This document shows positions 22,338 through 34,701 of a DNA stretch of 64,000 nucleotides, piece after piece. Made by a program: the position numbers and the translations under genes. Below the pieces are notes generated by a model. It had not been told where the DNA came from. It made no database searches and worked only from the letters and a program-made list of their open reading frames with translations. The stretch's first letter is position 1. Each line of letters starts with the position of its first letter. The stretch covers positions 806,001 to 870,000 of the forward strand of contig NC_033559.1 of assembly GCF_001680005.1 (NCBI RefSeq). Direction: 5' to 3'. This DNA is from Plasmodium coatneyi (taxonomy: Eukaryota; Apicomplexa; Aconoidasida; Haemosporida; Plasmodiidae).

Positions 22338-25300
22338 ATGAAGAAAACGGGACAGGGAAAATCGTCCGAAACGCACAGGAGCGTCAACCAGGAGAGGCTG
22401 GCCTACGTAATGTGCTGCCTCGTAGGGAACGAAGTAAACGTTCATATGAAGGATGGAAATGAAGTGAAAGGATTATTTCACGCATATAATTATGCAAATA
22501 AAGGAGAAAAAAAACAAGGTGATATTTCGTTAAATTACGCTAGGGTTCAACCGAAGAAGGACCAAGTTAGCGGCCCAATAAATAAAGCAATGATCATTCC
22601 AGAAAATTCATACAACGTAATTGTTGTGAAAAATATGAACCTAGAGTTAAAAGACCCAGATGGGGTGCAAAATGTGAAAGGGAGGTTTCAAATTGATACA
22701 GACATTTCGGAAAAAAAAAAAAAATATAATTTAAATAGTGCCAATAGAGAGTTAAAGAGGTGGGTATGTGAAGGCTCATTTTACGACGAAAATAAATTAA
22801 CGTTAGACGATAACACGAAAGAACCATGGGATCAATTCGAACACAACAGGAAGTTGTATGGGGTCACAACTACATATAAAGAAGAATTATACACCACAAA
22901 CTTAGACGTGAACAAGATTCCGCAGCATGTAAAAATGCACGCAGATAAAATTGCCAAGGAATTGGAAAACAGAGGAATGCACCTCGACCCAGAGGATGCA
23001 GAAAGGGACAATAAAGAATTGGACGAGGAAGATTTGTTCGGAGCCGTTAGACAAAGTAAGGATAAATTCGGGAAATTTTTCAAAGGCAAAAGGGAGGAAG
23101 GAAAAAGCAGCCACCCGCAGGGCAGGTTTAACCAGTTCGCCCTCAGGGACTTGAAGGAGAAAATCCAGTCAGTCAAAATGGAGAACGAGAAAAAATATCC
23201 AAGTGGGTGAACTCGCCACGCAACTGCGTTAGCGTCCGTGTTAGCGTCTGCTCAAATGGCGCCCCGATTGACCTAATCCTTTGGTCACCTTTGTATCCTC
23301 TACCATTTTTTGCCGCCCCTACCCGACGGACAATGCAACATTTTCCCTCTCTTTCCTTTTCCTTCCCCCCGCACATTATCTGAAGCTAATAAGCAGAAAA
23401 AAATAAATTTCACCATATCGGCAAGTGGGGAAGACGTGGAAAGCAGCGAGAAAAACAATGACTCCTCGAAGAAGGAAGACGGAAAAAGCGCGGAGTTTAT
23501 TGTAAGAGTTCAAAGGAAAAATAGATGCGTTCTAGTTGCCCATTCATTTGCGCGTTTGCCCTATGCGTATCATGTGTGCATACCCAAACGAACACATCCC
23601 CCTGACGTTCCCTTGTTTGCACTTCATTAGTACATCTATCAGTTCACCCTCCTGTTCATCCGCCCGTGCAGGGAATCAATGCCCTAAATTTAGAACCAGC
23701 GTTGCCAAGACTGGATGAAAAAACCCGAACGGAATGGATCATGTTTAAGAATAAGGCAAAAAATAAAATTGTCAACAAGAAGGACAAGTCAACGGAAAAA
23801 CAAGAATTTATAACAGCAGCAAAGGAGTTTAATGAAAAATTAGCCAAGTAAAAAAAAAAAAAAAAAAAAAAAATTCGATTTTTTTAAATTGAGCACGTTA
23901 ATACGTCATGTATACAAATGCTGATATGTACACATATGCATTTACACCCCATTCGATAACTTCGTGGAAGACATAGTTATGTAAAATTTATCTCTCTTCA
24001 TTTACATCTCCCGATTACAACTGTTAAATATCAAATGAGTAAATTTTTCCTTTTTTTTTTTTTTCGCAATTTTTAGCAAAATGAGTACACACACGCAGGA
24101 ATCGAAGAATGAAGGGAACTTTGACCAGCTGGAGATCGACAACCCGCCGTCGGAGCTGCAGACAACTGAGTCAAACATTACAGGTGAGGTCTCCGTGGGG
24201 GACTCTATCGCACTGGTGGCAGTTGACCGAATGGTGGATAGGCCCATTGGAAGCGCTACGGTGGTCACCACATACATATACGCGTTACACTAATTACACA
24301 TTTTTTTTTTTTTTTTTTTTTTTTTACCGCCCCCCTGCAGAGAACGTCAACAATGACAACGTGGACGAAACGGGTAAAACATCCTGCACATTGTAGAGAT
24401 GACTAAGTGATACGTCCGCAATAACGCCCTCTTAACTATGCCTTCTTCTTCTTTCCTCCCGTCAATAAGCAGATGAGAATATAGCCCCTGAAAACGAAAA
24501 CACGATAGTAAAGAGCAACACCGTCAGTTTGAGCAACTCGAGTCTGCGCCCGTACGATGCCTACATTTCAAACTTTAACAACTTTAGTAACCTAAGCAAT
24601 TTTAACAACCTGAGTAGCCTGAGCAACATTAGTAACCAGAACAGCATTGGCAATCTGAACGACCTGAACGAGTTTAACTATGCCAAACAATTTAACATGA
24701 AGCATGGCATGGTTGGCCATAACGCGGGTACGAGGGAGGAGTGTACACACAAGCGCTACTATGCAATGCCCGCGTGAAGAGGAAATATATTTGCGGGGAA
24801 TAGTTTTCTTAGTTATACACATAGCAGACAGTTGTAGGATGTGCCTGCCCCAATTGAGCATTTCTAAATTACTTTTTTTTTTGCCCCCCTTTTTGTATTA
24901 TCACCCAACGCAGAGTACCGCCCCATGGTAGCCCAAGTACCCAACACGCCAACTCAGATATACCCTACGTCCGATTTGTATATGCGAAAAAATGTAGGGA
25001 CGAGACCAACATATGTAAGAATGGCCCCTTAGTACATGTGTGCATGAAGTGAATCCTCCACAGCTTGATCATTTAGGGAGATCACCCCTGTGGAGTTCAC
25101 TCCACCTCCAATTGTTGAATCCGTTTGGGGGTTAATTTGCCATTTGTTAATTGAACTGCATGTGGCTACTCGCATCCGCGGCGTGTTTACAAAATAAATG
25201 GCACCATTGTAGTGTTGGATAATTGGGGCATATACACATATGTATACATATATACGTACATATATTTTTCAACTCATTTATCTGTTGCCCTTTCCCCCTT

Positions 25301-26340
25301 TTATTGCAGCAAAATGTGGACATGCTGGTGAACAAGTTTCATAACAATGTCAACCACCACCACAAGTATCCATCGTATAGGAAGCACCACAAGGAGTTCC
25401 ACCCCTTTCCGACGGTAATGCATTACGGCAGCGTGCCCGTAGGAGACGCTACGAATTCTTTTTGTATCCCTGTGCATGTGAAAAAGGGTGCAGAGAAGAA
25501 TTGCACTCGAACTGAGTAGACATATTTATACGTGCACATCCCCACTTTTTCTCCCCTCAGCGAACTTTCACACCGAAGAAACACTTCGACTCCCTTATGA
25601 ACAACACCCTGAGGAACTCCAAAATGGAGGACTGCGTAAAAAGTCCCATCCACTTCAGAAACAACAGGCAGTATAGTTACAAAAACGTTTTCGGAGGACC
25701 TGCCATGCGTGCACCTGTCCACATATACAAGGAGGCAAACCATTTCCCCAGGAACATACCAGTGCAGCCGAACGTGCCAGGCATTCTGGTAAATGTCCCC
25801 GTCATACCTGTTGTCCACCCAACAGTTAATGGACCATTTATGGATAGCCACCCCCAATATTATAACCCCTATGTCAGAGGGCACTACGCGAATTATTCAA
25901 TTCCTCCAAATGCAAATGGTGCATATTATTATAACATGCCCGTATCCAGTATGGACAGTAATTATTCTCCAAGTAAAAACATGAATTTGTTTGCGCCGCC
26001 AAATCCGCATGTACAATCTCCACAAGTGCCAAACGTGCACATACAGACTCCGCAGGTGCCAAATTTGCATGCACAAGATTCACACATGAACATTCCCGTA
26101 GCGCCATATATACCCCCAACACTGAACTATGGTGTTAACAGCAGCAACCCCCTGAACATGTCGAATAATTCCACTGTACCAAATCCGAACATTAACATTC
26201 CGCCGTATCCACCAGAATATGTTGTTATGAATACCCCGAAATATCCGAACACACAGACAGTGCCTATGCCTGTTTACCCACAGTATCAGTACCAAAATTA
26301 TTATCCACCGTCATCGCCCCATGGGATGAAGAATTCTTAA
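22338..26340 (+). CDS. Ataxin-2-like (Pbp1) RNA-binding protein, nine exons
   Basis: Ataxin-2/Pbp1 proteins bind mRNA and act in translation and stress granules. Exons inferred from GT-AG sites and matching phases: 22338-23202, 23386-23501, 23672-23847, 24077-24183, 24341-24373, 24473-24727, 24914-25014, 25310-25414, 25561-26340; 845 residues. Exon 1 holds the Lsm-like ataxin domain (LAYVMCCLVGNEVNVHMKDG) and an LsmAD domain (TTTYKEELYTTNLD, then ADKIAKELENRG). Exon 3 has the conserved-looking INALNLEPALPRLDEKTRTEW. Exon 6 codes an Asn/Ser/Leu repeat and the last exon is Asn/Pro/Tyr-rich, the low-complexity tail usual in this family. I do not see a clear PAM2 motif for poly(A)-binding protein. 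The third intron begins inside aag-taa, so reading through exon 3 would stop at once. Boundaries are predictions; exon 5 (33 bases) is the least certain. Confidence 0.88.
24565..24675 (+). repeat. Asn/Leu/Ser-coding low-complexity repeat in the ataxin-2-like gene
   Basis: Repeated aacttt/aacctgag-type units within exon 6 code short alternations of Asn, Phe, Ser and Leu. It looks prion-like in composition, a common trait of ataxin-2 tails. Confidence 0.7.
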
Positions 26341-29300
26341 ATAGTGCTGAAAAATTTTACAGCTAGCTATTTTTTTTTTTTTTTTTTTTTCTACCGCTAT
26401 ATGTGTACTTGTTTAGTAAATAAAAATGTGTGCACGTGAACGACTTTTACTCGTGCGGCTGGTGAGTCTCCACTTGGAGAAGATGACGACAGCGTGGAAT
26501 GTGCCAAGTTTGACTTACTGGAAGGAGAAGATCGGACCGTGCGGTCGCAGAAGAGATAAAAGGGCAGAAGGGGAGAGCTAGCCAAAGGGGGGGAAAAACT
26601 GAACAGGAAAAACAACATATGGACAGGAGGACAATATATGGAGATACTGCCACCGAATGGGCAACCTTGAAAAGCCAAAGAAAGGCATTTTTTTTTTTTT
26701 CGGAAGATCCCTGCCGCACAATGCATGTTCGTATGCACTGTTACCAAGCCAGCTTATTCCCCTCATAATTAACTTTATATGCCCAATATATATGTGACGT
26801 ATTCGAATTTGTGTTTCGTAACGCCAGTGTATAGAGCAATACAACTGCTATACACATGGACATCTGTGTACCAGACTCGGTACTCTGCACCGAATGAAGA
26901 AAATTTTGTTTACAATTTATTTATTATTATTATTTTTTTTTTTTTTTTTTGCATATAAAAGTGCACGCTTAAAAGACAAATAACATTCGAATTAAATTAA
27001 ATTTAATTTTTAATATTTGAAAAACAGAAAGTTTAAATAGAAGTAGTGCGCTTTCTCGGGCAAACCGGAACAAAGCCAAAAGAACAAATGTTCTATGCGA
27101 AAGTTGGAGCGAGAAAGCCGAGCGAGTTCCGTAAAAGGTGGGGGGAAAACATATACACATGTGAAGAGTCCCCACGAACGCGAAAAAATTTTAATTGAGT
27201 CTTCGTCGCAGTTTATTCAAAATGTAGGTGTACAGCGTAAGCAGGGTGCAGCGGCAACGCGCTAGCTATGCTTTGCCCCCCTCTGGTTCTATGCCACCAA
27301 TGCGTTTGCGTGGCGCACAAACGACGCGATAAGTGATTTCCCCTAGCAGCCATATGAAGGCATAAAAATATACATACACATGTGTTACCATCCTTTTATT
27401 TTACACAAAATGTAAAGGAACGCACGTTCAAATGGTGAACTCATGAATGCTTCCACACACAACAATTGTTTAAAATTTCCCACTGGAGATTAATCAGAAA
27501 AGTGCACCCTTCCCTGAGAATTTTTATTTTTATTATTATTTTTTTTATTTATTCTTTAACAAATGGAAAAAACCTTTTTCTCATATTGCAGTACCCTTTG
27601 CGATGCACTGGGGGGCCTTTTAACTTGTGCAAAATTGAACAATCCCCCTGTTGCAGTTATAAGTGAAAATTTCGGGCAGGAATATATGTAGAAATATGAG
27701 GTGTTCATCCGTACGAGGCTGCGTTTAAAAAAAAAAATGCCTCACAGTTCTTTGCCGTGGCGCGCTTTCGCTGGAAAATGCAAAACAGTTGTATATTTGT
27801 GCAATCAATAAAAAAAAAAAATACAACAATGGGGTGTGACATAACGTAGGCCACATTTAAATATAATTTCTTTTTTTCCCTTTGACAAAAGGGGTTGCAA
27901 TTAAGTGCTTCCTTTTGCTAAAAGGATCTGGGTCAGCAGTTTGGTTTGTACAAATGCCTTTACCACATCGGTATACAGCAGAAGTGCAAAGACGCACATT
28001 TCGCGATAAAACGAAAAGGAAAAGAAATAACGCTATTCAGTTACGAAGGAAAAAAACACTTTAACGATAGTAACATGCAGAATTGTTGGCCATCATTTTT
28101 TTTTTTTTTTTCTTTTTTCTGCACACATACGGGGAAAATTAAAAACAACGACACCACAACAACAACCTATTTTTTTCCCATTTTGCATTGACCATTTTTA
28201 CTAAAAAAAAGACTTGTAAATTTTTCCTTCACGAACAGGAATAATATAATCGCGTAGAAACTGTTGTATTCATTTTAGTTGCTGAAACAGAAATGTGTGA
28301 GAAATGCGGAAAAATTGTGCAACTGTACGTGGTCAATTTGTTCAGTGTTCACTCGTAACGTAGTCTACAGTGTGTAGAAATCACCGTCACAGTTTTTTTT
28401 TTTTTCTTTTTTTTTTTTCCTTTGCTTCCTTTATGTACATATAACTGCACTGTCGTTTGAAATGGTCGTTCAGCTGGGGAACGGAAGACTGTGGTGAGGA
28501 AACGTTAGCGTGCGGACAATTCAATGTGCACAGGTGAATGTACTCACGTCTAACCCTACCTGCGCGTAACCGTAATTACACATGCGTGTGCGCGAACACA
28601 CTTTCTTCTTCCACAAATGTTGCGTTTGCGTATACGTCAGACTTGGCGAGAAATTTCGCTCTTCCAGCGAACACTGCTATGTGTTGTCTACCCAACCTTT
28701 GACGTTCTTATTTCTGTGTGAACACTTTCGTTTTTCCTGCATAAATTGATCTTCCATTTGGGAATTTTTTTTTTGCAATTTCTGCGTAAGATGGAATGAC
28801 CATGCAGAGTGTTTTTTTTTTTTTTTTTTTTTCTTTCTCTCTGTCAAGAATTATGCATTAATTTTTTTTCTTTTTTCCGATTTTCCACTTTGTTGTTTTT
28901 TTTTTTTTTTTTTTTTTTTTTCCAGAAGTGCCGAAACTGGCGCCTATGACAAACAACCCCGTGGCGTGTGGCATGGATGAACAGTTCTGGGGAAAAAAGA
29001 AAACGCCAATTTCTCGCAATCTTTAGTTTGTTGCGTTTTAACTATTTTTTCTTCCTTTCCTCCTTGTCATATAAAATTCATTACACGTGTAAAATTTCCA
29101 ACTTTTTTTTTTCTGCGAAAGGTGAACGAAATATACGTAGCAGAATTGTAATTTTTTTCACAAAATGAGTGCCACATGAAATTGTTCTTTTTTTTCTTTT
29201 TTTTTCTCCTCGTTGTTAAACCGCTTTTATAATGTAGATTGTTACATTTCCCCTTTGTTGTTTCTTCCTTTGTGGTGGCACGACGCATTCGTGTGTATGT

Positions 29301-29604
29301 GTACGAACGCGCAGATCTATGCATGCATTCGCGTGATATACGTACACACATCATGAATAACACAGCATGAATACTTGTAGGTGTAGGAGTGACACTTTTG
29401 TAAAATTTTTTCACTCCACCACAACCTGCTTTTACAACGAAGTACTGGCTTTCATGACCTTGTCGTCTTATTCCCCCCTTGGCAATTTTTCGAAACATTG
29501 AACAGACCCCTCAGGAGCAAAAAGGGAAGTTCAATGATCTGTGATAAGTTGTCCCACTTCTAAACGTTTTGCATTTTTTCAAGAAAAGCAAAAAACATCC
29601 CGCC
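26341..29604. other. Intergenic region upstream of the large coiled-coil gene
   Basis: About 3.3 kb between two genes on the same strand. It is very T-rich in its last kilobase, with runs at 26370, 26937, 28100, 28395, 28811 and 28897. There is no convincing gene. An unrecognised short 5' exon of the next gene could lie here because a ttttttcaag acceptor-like sequence precedes its first ATG. Confidence 0.6.
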
Positions 29605-32600
29605 ATGCAAGACATAATCGACACGTACGAAATAATTGGGAAAATAGATGATCAGAAATCCATTTCTTCGAACAGTTTGCTCAGCAATGAGGAATCCCAT
29701 GAGGAATCTCATGAAGAGTCCCTGGGTGCAGGGGGGCAGGACCCCAATTTGGACAACACGGAGAGAAAACAATTAAGCAACAACGCGGATGGGAGAATCA
29801 TCGAAAGTACGATGAATGGGGAAGAGGCTGAACAAGCGAGCAAAGTAAACGGGTGTGAAAGGGACAAAGTAGGGTGTTCAAAAGGGGACACGAGTAACTC
29901 CAAAAGTTGCACGATGGAAAATGTGAAGGGCGAATTCGAGGGGGAGACAAATGGTGGCAACTTAAATGGTGGGAATGAAAACAACTTCGTGAGCATCCAC
30001 AATGGTGCTGGGAAGGACGCCCCCATTGGGGAAACGGAAAGCAAAAAAAATAACCAAATTGAGGAAACTCTAAATGGGGGTACTCCCCATGGAGGAAACC
30101 CCCCCACGGCGAACAACCCATATTGCAACCCCAACCAGGAAAGAACCTCCCAAATTGGCAACTCGAAAAATAACTGTAAGAAGCATTACAAAGTGCTCAT
30201 ACACGCGCCTGCCTGCTGGAAGGGAGAAAAGTTTAACTCCACTCCGTTCATTTTTGTATACGATAAATCAAGTAACTTTTTTACATATAGTGAATCTCCA
30301 CTGGAAATTGAAAAATACATAATCGATACGAGTGCAGAAGATTTCCAAAGCAGAGTTCTGACAATTATTTTTTACGACTCCGTTTTTGCTTGCACCACTT
30401 CATCTCTTCTTCTGAAGAACAACAAGGGAGATATTCAGAACTTGCCCAAGCCACTCAGTGTGTTCTATCTCCCCCTAAGCAAGCTAGACTTATGTAACGA
30501 TTCGGTTAAGTATAGGTTGGCTCTTAGAACGAATAGTATCCTTTGCGATGTAAATATTAAGGAAGCAATTAGCTTGTTCAATAACAATTCTAAAATAGCA
30601 GGACCGAATGTAAATAAGTTCAGTCTACATTTTATTTTAAAAAATAGAAACTACAATGACAATGAGCCGTATGGATATTTGAATTATCAGACAAAGTTTT
30701 ACGGGTTGCCCAGATCTAACCTCTCATCCTGTGTGCAAAAGTACACAGGGGCCAATATGGATAAACCCCCCAGCAACGTGGCCAATAGGTACTTACCCAA
30801 ATCGTCCAAGAGTCAGGTGTATACATTCACAAAACATGAGACGGATCCGAACCAGTTTGCTTCCCTCGAGAGGTTAAAAAATAAATGGGAAAATTACAAC
30901 CACGTGAATAATGAAAAGAGGACTCAAAACCATTCGGTATACAATCCCTTAAAAAAAAAGGACACCAAACTTACTTCGTACGATATACCAAACGATAATG
31001 AATCCTTTGTTAGCAGGGTCAAATCGGAGGTGGCTCGTCAGGAGGCCGCCATGGCTGCGAAACGATCATCTCGAAATGACACCCGAAGGTTTGGCGAAGT
31101 GAACAATGAAGGGGGAAACCCACTCAACAGGAACCACCCCAACAGAAAGGACACTTACAATACGAATGATCAGATCAACTCATACAATTATGGGAAGACC
31201 AAATCGATGTATGATATTATGCATTCCAGTAGGGAGAAGCTGTCGGCCGATTTGGACGTGAAGGATGACGTGTTCCCAGAAGACAGTGCGTCCATGATAA
31301 ACGTTTTTGAAAAGGGGTCCATTTTTTCCGAACGGGGGAAGCAGGGCGTAGAAGGGGGAAGCACCTTAACTAGCAATATGAGGGTCGCCAAAGATATGTA
31401 CTCTCGTGTGAAGAGCGTTATGAAGAAGCGGGGAGATGCTAGTGGTCACACTGGGGATAACTATGGAGACCGTTTGGACGGAAAACCGGAGGAAGGCAAC
31501 CCAAAGGGTCAGGTGGACCCATTCGAAGAGGATAGATCGGCGTGCTATTCCCAGGTGGACAACTTCAGATACTTCAACACGAACAACTCCGTGTGTTCGT
31601 CCTACGGAAAGAATGACGAAAACGTAATTCTGGCCATGAAGGAGATTAAGGAGTGGATGGAAAAGATAGAAGACAAGATGAGCACCATCTCCTGTGACAA
31701 AAGCGACCTTAACGCAGCAGTAGGGAATAAGGAACCCACAGATAAGAAGTATAACAAAATTATAGCCTTCCTCATGAAAAGCGTCAAAAATAACATAAGG
31801 CTGAAAAATAAGTGCATATACAGAAGCTGCTATCTGAACATACGAAATTTGTACTTGTTAAAAAAAAATGAAAAAGTTAAGTTTGAAAACAAACTCATGA
31901 TGAGAAATTACGGGAATTTAAAGTCCAAGTATAAAAACGTACTCGTAAATCTGTGCAAAAAAAACCTACTCATAAAGTACTATTCCATAAAGGACAAATT
32001 TCAATACAGCAAGAAGTACGAAAATATGATGAGACACCTGCAGCAGGAGAAGAATGACCTACTGAGCGTTATAGAAGAGAAGAAGTACCAGCAGGAAAAC
32101 AGCCACAATATTAATATGATGCTTTCGGAGGAGTTAAAAAAGGCGCAGGAAGATAAGGAGTCCATTTTGAGCGAAAATTTTTTCTACAAAAGTGAGACGG
32201 ATAAAGCTGCCACCAAGTGTAAGTTGCTCCAGAAGGAGGTGGACCGCCTGAACGAGGAGCTGCAATGCGCCAAACGGGAAAGTGAAAAGGCGAAAACGGG
32301 GACAGGGCAGATCAAACTGGAAACAGAACAACTGAGAATAGAAAGGGAACAGCTTAAGATGGAGAGGGAACAACTCAAAATAGAGACCGAGCAACTAAAA
32401 ATGGAGACGGAGCAACGCAAACGGGAGAAGGACGCCCTGATAAAGGAACTGGGAGACACGAAGGCGAAGTATTTCAACCTGACGGGGATACTAGAAGGGG
32501 AGGAAAAAATGTACAGCCAGAAGGTTAAAGAGTTGGAGAAAAAAATCGAAAATCTGACAGAAGAAAAAAATACACTCATTAGTGAGATAAAAAGCGAAAT

Positions 32601-34701
32601 TGATAATTTCACAAAAATGCTAAATGATAAAGAAATGGAAAATACAAAAATGAAGGAAAAACTGAAGGAGTTAAAAAATGTAGAGGAGAAATACAAAGAC
32701 ACGCAAATAAACTTTGATTCGCTTAAGAAAGAATTTGAAAAGTCCTTCGATGAGGTCCAAATTATTTTAAAAGAAATGATACAAAAGGAGAAAGAATACA
32801 CGAAAAAGTACAACAACAACATCAAATCTTTAGAGACGGAACATAAGAAGGTTGTGGAGAAACTACTCACCGAGAAGGAGCAATCCGTGACAGAAACGAA
32901 TTACTACAAAGAGGTATGTCATAGTCAATGTAGTAAAATGACCTCCTTCGATGAAAGTCTAACCACAGCGGAAAAATTGCTAAACCATGTTTTGTCTCAG
33001 TACCCACAATTGTTCAACGAATTTAAAGTCAGCTCCAGAAACAATGTGCTAAATAAATCCTTTGGAAAAATGCACTACGAAAATATACAAGCTGTTAGAG
33101 ATAATATTAAACTGATTAGGAAGTCCTTGAGTCAATTCAAAATGAGCTTTAAAAATAGTTCCTTCAACTTCCAAATGGGGTCTGATTACGGTAGGAAGTA
33201 CTCCACCCAGAAGAAGACAAGCCTGTCGACCACCACGGGAAATAAACGAATGAACAGCATTATGAGGTATTATGAGAGCTATCACAAATATTCTAACCAG
33301 AGGGAGCAGCCACCATACGACGAGGACGAACCTTTATATGAAGAGCAAACCAGCAGGAGGAGATCCATAAGCAATAACAGCGCTAGAAATATGTCTATCA
33401 TTTCGAACACCGGGAAAAGCATAAACTTGAAGAGCAAAATCGATTCGTACAATGCTGACCTCCAGAGGAATGTCTCCCAAAGTAGATGCAGAAGTGGATC
33501 CATTCATGGCAAGCAGAAGGTATCCCCATTATATGACGACTTGAAGAAAAGGCCCCCTAGCCGAAAGGGAAGCCACGATGAAGGGGCTCCAAATGAGAAC
33601 GTAGAACATGGCAACTTGGATGATCAGCTCACCGAAAGGGACTCATCAAGGTACACCAAATCGAGGAGCGAACATCTCGGTGAGGAGACCCCCAAGGGTG
33701 GACACATTTCCCCTGGAAAGACCTACGAGGATGGGATAGAATGGCACGCAGACCCCAGCAACGGCATAAGGGGGATGAGTCACGTAATTGGCACAAACGA
33801 CATGGACCAGCTGAACCACATCGATATTGTAAACATGTACGAAGAGAGTGGCTACTTCGACCAGGGGGAAGCCAAGAATGGATCCCCCCACGGCACATCG
33901 AACAATCTGTCGAACGTCCCATCCAATGCAGCCGGGATAGACGCAGAGGGAGATTTCTCCAACGACCACCCAAGCAAAACGGAAGCAAAAAGAAAAAACA
34001 ACGCGAAGGAAAACTACGAGTTTGACAAGAACAACTTTAAGGAAATCATATCCTTTATAGAAAAAAACGTTATAAAAAATTCAGACACTTTAAATACAAG
34101 TGGGAAGGATAGAAAGAACGTAGATGATTGGAAGGGAGGAGAAGCCACGTGCGAAAATGAGGAGGAAAAGGACAGATCACCCAGGAGGGCACAAACGGGT
34201 CAGAAAAATATTTATCAATCCGCTGATAGCAAAAAAATAGGAACGTCTAATTACACAGATAAGGTGAGCAAACACGTTACAGACAACAACGTTCTCAAAA
34301 GTGTTAGTAATAATTCCAGGGCGAATAGTGGTCGAGGTAATATAGTAAGCAGCAAGGGTGATAACCCGATTGGACTACAAAGCAGCAGAACCAAGAACCC
34401 AAGCAACACGACACCAGTGACCAAAGTGGTAGTAGGCAGTTCCAGGAAGAACTCCTCCATGATTTACGGAAAGGGAAGCGAAAGTGGCACCGTCGGTAAT
34501 AAAAATGACGATGCGGAGAAAAGACATATTAGTACTAGCTATAAGTACAAGGCTGCAGATGAGTCTGCTAAACATTTGAAAAAAGACAACACGGACGTTC
34601 TCAAATACGCGAAGGGGTCCATAGTAAGAAAGAGTGTAACTCCGGACAAGGAAAGGAATACAAGTAGCAATGCGAATAAATCAGCTCTTTCGAGGGCATA
34701 A
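29605..34701 (+). CDS. Large coiled-coil protein with possible N-terminal C2-like domain
   Basis: ATG at 29605 (ccgcc before it) gives 1698 residues; the frame is open back to 29548 without another ATG, so a short upstream exon is possible. Residues 1-190 are hydrophilic and repeat-rich. About 195-350 is the only globular-looking N-terminal part: it alternates short beta-like strands (KVLIHAPACW, FIFVYDKSS, VLTIIFYDSVF, FSLHFILKN), reminiscent of the NT-C2 domains of EEIG1/EHBP1 proteins; this is a weak resemblance. About 780-1110 is a long coiled coil with a run of seven-residue EQLKME-type repeats (DNA ~32316-32415). The rest is Ser/Asn/Lys-rich and likely disordered. Membrane or cytoskeletal tethering would fit the C2-plus-coiled-coil layout but is inference. 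I do not recognise a named orthologue. Confidence 0.85.
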   Translation: MQDIIDTYEIIGKIDDQKSISSNSLLSNEESHEESHEESLGAGGQDPNLDNTERKQLSNNADGRIIESTMNGEEAEQASKVNGCERDKVGCSKGDTSNSKSCTMENVKGEFEGETNGGNLNGGNENNFVSIHNGAGKDAPIGETESKKNNQIEETLNGGTPHGGNPPTANNPYCNPNQERTSQIGNSKNNCKKHYKVLIHAPACWKGEKFNSTPFIFVYDKSSNFFTYSESPLEIEKYIIDTSAEDFQSRVLTIIFYDSVFACTTSSLLLKNNKGDIQNLPKPLSVFYLPLSKLDLCNDSVKYRLALRTNSILCDVNIKEAISLFNNNSKIAGPNVNKFSLHFILKNRNYNDNEPYGYLNYQTKFYGLPRSNLSSCVQKYTGANMDKPPSNVANRYLPKSSKSQVYTFTKHETDPNQFASLERLKNKWENYNHVNNEKRTQNHSVYNPLKKKDTKLTSYDIPNDNESFVSRVKSEVARQEAAMAAKRSSRNDTRRFGEVNNEGGNPLNRNHPNRKDTYNTNDQINSYNYGKTKSMYDIMHSSREKLSADLDVKDDVFPEDSASMINVFEKGSIFSERGKQGVEGGSTLTSNMRVAKDMYSRVKSVMKKRGDASGHTGDNYGDRLDGKPEEGNPKGQVDPFEEDRSACYSQVDNFRYFNTNNSVCSSYGKNDENVILAMKEIKEWMEKIEDKMSTISCDKSDLNAAVGNKEPTDKKYNKIIAFLMKSVKNNIRLKNKCIYRSCYLNIRNLYLLKKNEKVKFENKLMMRNYGNLKSKYKNVLVNLCKKNLLIKYYSIKDKFQYSKKYENMMRHLQQEKNDLLSVIEEKKYQQENSHNINMMLSEELKKAQEDKESILSENFFYKSETDKAATKCKLLQKEVDRLNEELQCAKRESEKAKTGTGQIKLETEQLRIEREQLKMEREQLKIETEQLKMETEQRKREKDALIKELGDTKAKYFNLTGILEGEEKMYSQKVKELEKKIENLTEEKNTLISEIKSEIDNFTKMLNDKEMENTKMKEKLKELKNVEEKYKDTQINFDSLKKEFEKSFDEVQIILKEMIQKEKEYTKKYNNNIKSLETEHKKVVEKLLTEKEQSVTETNYYKEVCHSQCSKMTSFDESLTTAEKLLNHVLSQYPQLFNEFKVSSRNNVLNKSFGKMHYENIQAVRDNIKLIRKSLSQFKMSFKNSSFNFQMGSDYGRKYSTQKKTSLSTTTGNKRMNSIMRYYESYHKYSNQREQPPYDEDEPLYEEQTSRRRSISNNSARNMSIISNTGKSINLKSKIDSYNADLQRNVSQSRCRSGSIHGKQKVSPLYDDLKKRPPSRKGSHDEGAPNENVEHGNLDDQLTERDSSRYTKSRSEHLGEETPKGGHISPGKTYEDGIEWHADPSNGIRGMSHVIGTNDMDQLNHIDIVNMYEESGYFDQGEAKNGSPHGTSNNLSNVPSNAAGIDAEGDFSNDHPSKTEAKRKNNAKENYEFDKNNFKEIISFIEKNVIKNSDTLNTSGKDRKNVDDWKGGEATCENEEEKDRSPRRAQTGQKNIYQSADSKKIGTSNYTDKVSKHVTDNNVLKSVSNNSRANSGRGNIVSSKGDNPIGLQSSRTKNPSNTTPVTKVVVGSSRKNSSMIYGKGSESGTVGNKNDDAEKRHISTSYKYKAADESAKHLKKDNTDVLKYAKGSIVRKSVTPDKERNTSSNANKSALSRA
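32316..32415 (+). repeat. 21-base heptad-coding repeats in the coiled coil
   Basis: Four to five near-identical 21-base units encode EQLKME, EQLKIE or EQLRIE with one extra residue each, a perfect heptad rhythm within the coiled-coil segment. It probably arose by tandem duplication. Confidence 0.85.
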
